A stretch of DNA of 8,383 bases, taken from assembly GCA_024277955.1 (NCBI GenBank), contig JAJRUE010000028.1, positions 1-8,383 of the forward strand, read 5' to 3'. Origin of the DNA: Alphaproteobacteria bacterium. Its GTDB lineage: Bacteria > Pseudomonadota > Alphaproteobacteria > Rhodobacterales > Rhodobacteraceae. How positions within the stretch are numbered: position 1 is the first letter of the stretch; each line of letters opens with the position of its first letter. This document shows, in pieces, positions 6,638 through 8,383 of the stretch. Under the pieces are notes generated by a model that was given only the letters and a program-made list of their open reading frames with translations, did no database searches and was not told the origin of the DNA. Made by a program: the position numbers and the translations under genes.

Positions 6638-7359
6638 GCGCCCCCGCACGGTTTTATCAGGTGATCGACACCACTTGGCCCGCCGCTGAATACAGCGAAA
6701 GCGGCCCCTTCACCCTGCGGCGCGGGGCGGGGGGCGGACAGCGGGTCTCGGCCGCCTCGTTGCGGGGGGAGACCTTCGCTGAAACGGACATCGACGCCGC
6801 CGAAGGGGCGATGCGGACCATGGGACAGCCGCTGTTGTTCATGGTCCGCGCGGGGGACGACGCGCTGGATGCGGCGCTGGCGGCGCGGGGCTATTTCATC
6901 AAAGACCCCGTCACCCTGTTCACCGCCCCTGTGGCCGATCTGGCGCATTTCGACCCGCAGGGGCTGGCGGTGATCGACGCGCCGGAGCCGCTGGCGGTGA
7001 TGGCGGAAATCTGGGCGCAGGGCGGTATCGGGGCAGTGCGCCTTGACGTGATGCGCCGCGCACCGGACCCCAAGGCCTGCTTTCTGGGCCGCACCGATGA
7101 CCAGCCCGCCGGCGTTGCCTACATCGGCATCGACGACAATATCGCCATGCTGCACGCGCTGGAAATCCTGCCGCAGATGCGCCGCAAGGGGCTGGCGGCA
7201 CAGATGATCGGGGCGGGCGCAAGCTGGGCGGCACGCCACGGTGCCGATACCTTCACACTGGTGGTCACACAGGCCAATGACGCAGCGTGCGCCCTTTACC
7301 GCAAGCTCGGGATGCGCGAGGCTGACCGCTACCATTACCGCAAGAAGGAGCCGACATGA
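6634..7359 (+). CDS. GNAT family N-acetyltransferase
   Basis: Predicted acetyl-CoA-dependent N-acetyltransferase of 241 residues. The catalytic GNAT fold is in the C-terminal half: strand ALEILP at 175-180, then QMRRKGLA at 181-188, the acetyl-CoA pyrophosphate loop (Q/RxxGxG/A form), then the helix to about 201. TLVVTQANDAACALYRKLGM at 208-227 forms the later strand and helix typical of motif B. The N-terminal 110 residues look like a degenerate second GNAT-like half, with LLFMVR and ALAARGYF segments but no cofactor loop. Two starts are possible: ATG at 6625 and ATG at 6634. I chose 6634 because it gives the same ATGA overlap as its neighbours and leaves GAAAG (6620-6624) nine bases upstream, whereas this purine run abuts the 6625 ATG with no spacer. 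It lies in the same operon as the FAD enzyme and may acetylate an amine product or substrate, but that is a guess. Confidence 0.82.
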   Translation: MSAPARFYQVIDTTWPAAEYSESGPFTLRRGAGGGQRVSAASLRGETFAETDIDAAEGAMRTMGQPLLFMVRAGDDALDAALAARGYFIKDPVTLFTAPVADLAHFDPQGLAVIDAPEPLAVMAEIWAQGGIGAVRLDVMRRAPDPKACFLGRTDDQPAGVAYIGIDDNIAMLHALEILPQMRRKGLAAQMIGAGASWAARHGADTFTLVVTQANDAACALYRKLGMREADRYHYRKKEPT

Positions 7360-7922
7360 GTGATCTTCCCACCGCCCTTGATCTGCCGCAGGTCGATCCG
7401 CTGCCCGAAGGCACGGCGAAATTCTTTCGTATCTGCGAGGAAAAACTCGGCCTCGTGCCGAATGTGCTGCGGGCCTATGCCTTTGACATCGACAAGCTGA
7501 ACGCCTTTTCCGGCATGTATAACGATCTGATGCTGGGGGAATCCGGCCTCTCCAAACTGGAACGCGAGATGATCGCGGTGGCGGTGTCCTCGGTCAACCG
7601 CTGTTTCTATTGCCTTGTCGCCCACGGCGCGGCGGTGCGCGAATTGTCGGGACGGCCGGAACTGGGCGAGGCGCTGGTGATGAATTACCGCGTGGCGGAT
7701 CTGACCCCGCGCGAACGGGCGATGCTGGATTTCGCTGTACTGATGACCGAGGCCAGCTATCGCGTCGAGGAAGCCGACCGACAGAAGCTGCGCGACGCCG
7801 GGTTCAGCGAGCGCGACATCTGGGACATCGCGGCCGTGGCGGGGTTCTTCAACATGACCAACCGCATGTCCTCGGCCATTGCGATGATGCCGAACCCGGA
7901 GTATCACGCGCAGGCCAGATAG
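7356..7922 (+). CDS. AhpD-like (carboxymuconolactone decarboxylase fold) peroxidase-related protein
   Basis: Small all-helical protein of 188 residues in the CMD/AhpD superfamily, matching the uncharacterised peroxidase-related group. The AhpD active-site pattern is complete with the correct spacing: Glu71, Cys83, Cys86 (CFYC) and His90, followed by GAAVRE. In AhpD the Cys pair and His form the thiol-disulfide relay that reduces a peroxidase partner or peroxide. The C-terminal helix DIWDIAAVAGFFNMTNRMS at 154-172 is also a hallmark of the group. The start is well supported by AAGGAG at 7345-7350, five bases before the ATG, and by a four-base ATGA overlap with the GNAT gene. As the last of the five overlapped genes it could remove peroxide made by the FAD oxidoreductase. 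That role is inferred; family membership is clear. Confidence 0.9.
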   Translation: MSDLPTALDLPQVDPLPEGTAKFFRICEEKLGLVPNVLRAYAFDIDKLNAFSGMYNDLMLGESGLSKLEREMIAVAVSSVNRCFYCLVAHGAAVRELSGRPELGEALVMNYRVADLTPRERAMLDFAVLMTEASYRVEEADRQKLRDAGFSERDIWDIAAVAGFFNMTNRMSSAIAMMPNPEYHAQAR

Positions 7923-7931
7923 GGGGACCGC

Positions 7932-8383
7932 ATGGGCGCGCCATTATTGAAAGTCGAGGCACTGGAGGTGCGCAGCGGTGGCAAGCGCCTGTTGCACGAC
8001 GTGGCGCTGGAGGTCTGCGAGGGCGAGATCGTCACGGTTGTCGGCCCCAACGGCGCAGGCAAATCCACCCTGCTGAAAGCCATCATCGGCGCGGTGCCGC
8101 ATAGCGCCGGAACCATCAACAAACGCGACGGGCTGCGCATCGGCTACACCCCGCAAAAGCTGCATCTGGAAAAAACCCTGCCCATGCCGGTCTCGCGCTT
8201 TTTGTCTCTGGCGGGCGGGCTGAAAAAAGGTGCGCGTGCCAGGGTGCTGGAGCAAACCGGCATCCTGCCGCTGCGCGACAAACAGATGGCCGACCTGTCG
8301 GGCGGTGAGCTGCAACGAGTGTTGCTGGCCCGCGCCCTGCTGCGCAAACCCGACCTGCTGATCCTTGACGAGCCGACACAGGG
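7932..8383 (+). CDS. znuC: ZnuC-like zinc ABC transporter ATP-binding protein, 3'-truncated by window
   Basis: Cytoplasmic ATPase subunit of a metal ABC importer; about 150 residues are visible, against roughly 250 for the family. Walker A is GPNGAGKS at 38-45, the Q-loop glutamine is Q75 in YTPQ, the signature is LSGGE at 122-126 followed by LQRVLLARALL, and Walker B is LLILDE at 142-147, continuing PTQG as the window ends. The LDEPTQG ending, the MADLSGGE context and the short LPMPVSRFL segment after the Q-loop are typical of ZnuC, which drives high-affinity zinc uptake with ZnuB and ZnuA. The start at 7932 has AGGGGG at 7921-7926, five bases upstream. Only nine bases separate it from the AhpD-like stop, so read-through from the upstream operon is possible. 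No Zur-like palindrome was noticed before it. Another metal such as manganese is possible until the membrane partner is seen. Confidence 0.88.
   Translation, partial: MGAPLLKVEALEVRSGGKRLLHDVALEVCEGEIVTVVGPNGAGKSTLLKAIIGAVPHSAGTINKRDGLRIGYTPQKLHLEKTLPMPVSRFLSLAGGLKKGARARVLEQTGILPLRDKQMADLSGGELQRVLLARALLRKPDLLILDEPTQ

Overview
The window looks like a G+C-rich alphaproteobacterial chromosome, most likely Rhodobacterales/Rhodobacteraceae. This rests on codon use, protein style and family content (BMP-type nucleoside ABC permeases, a CodA-like deaminase, a FOXRED1-like FAD protein, a ZnuC-like ATPase). It is inferred by reading, not by a database search. All nine protein-coding genes lie on the + strand. 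No RNA gene, mobile element, CRISPR array or long repeat is visible.

Region 1 (2-2941) is the end of an uptake-and-deamination operon. It holds the C-terminal two thirds of one inner-membrane permease (NupP/YufP type), its complete partner permease (NupQ/YufQ type), and a CodA-family metal-dependent amidohydrolase. The ATPase, the substrate-binding lipoprotein and the start of the first permease lie upstream of the window. The deaminase keeps all the metal ligands of E. coli cytosine deaminase, but the residue equivalent to Asp314 is Cys310. Loss of that Asp marks bacterial 5-methylcytosine deaminases, so the operon may import modified pyrimidine bases or nucleosides and deaminate the base.

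Region 2 (2942-3025) is the only intergenic gap of note, 84 bases. It carries a weak promoter-like sequence and a small perfect dyad just before the next gene, so a second transcript probably begins here.

Region 3 (3026-7922) is a tightly packed five-gene operon whose junctions overlap by 4, 11, 4 and 4 bases. It encodes a ThDP-dependent acetolactate-synthase-like enzyme, a uronate-dehydrogenase-like SDR, a FOXRED1-like DAO-family FAD oxidoreductase, a GNAT acetyltransferase and an AhpD-like peroxidase-related protein. The overlaps argue that they are made together, but I recognise no described pathway that uses this set. It is the best candidate here for an undescribed catabolic or repair module.

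Region 4 (7932-8383) is the start of a ZnuC-like zinc-transporter ATPase, only 9 bases after the previous stop and cut by the window end.
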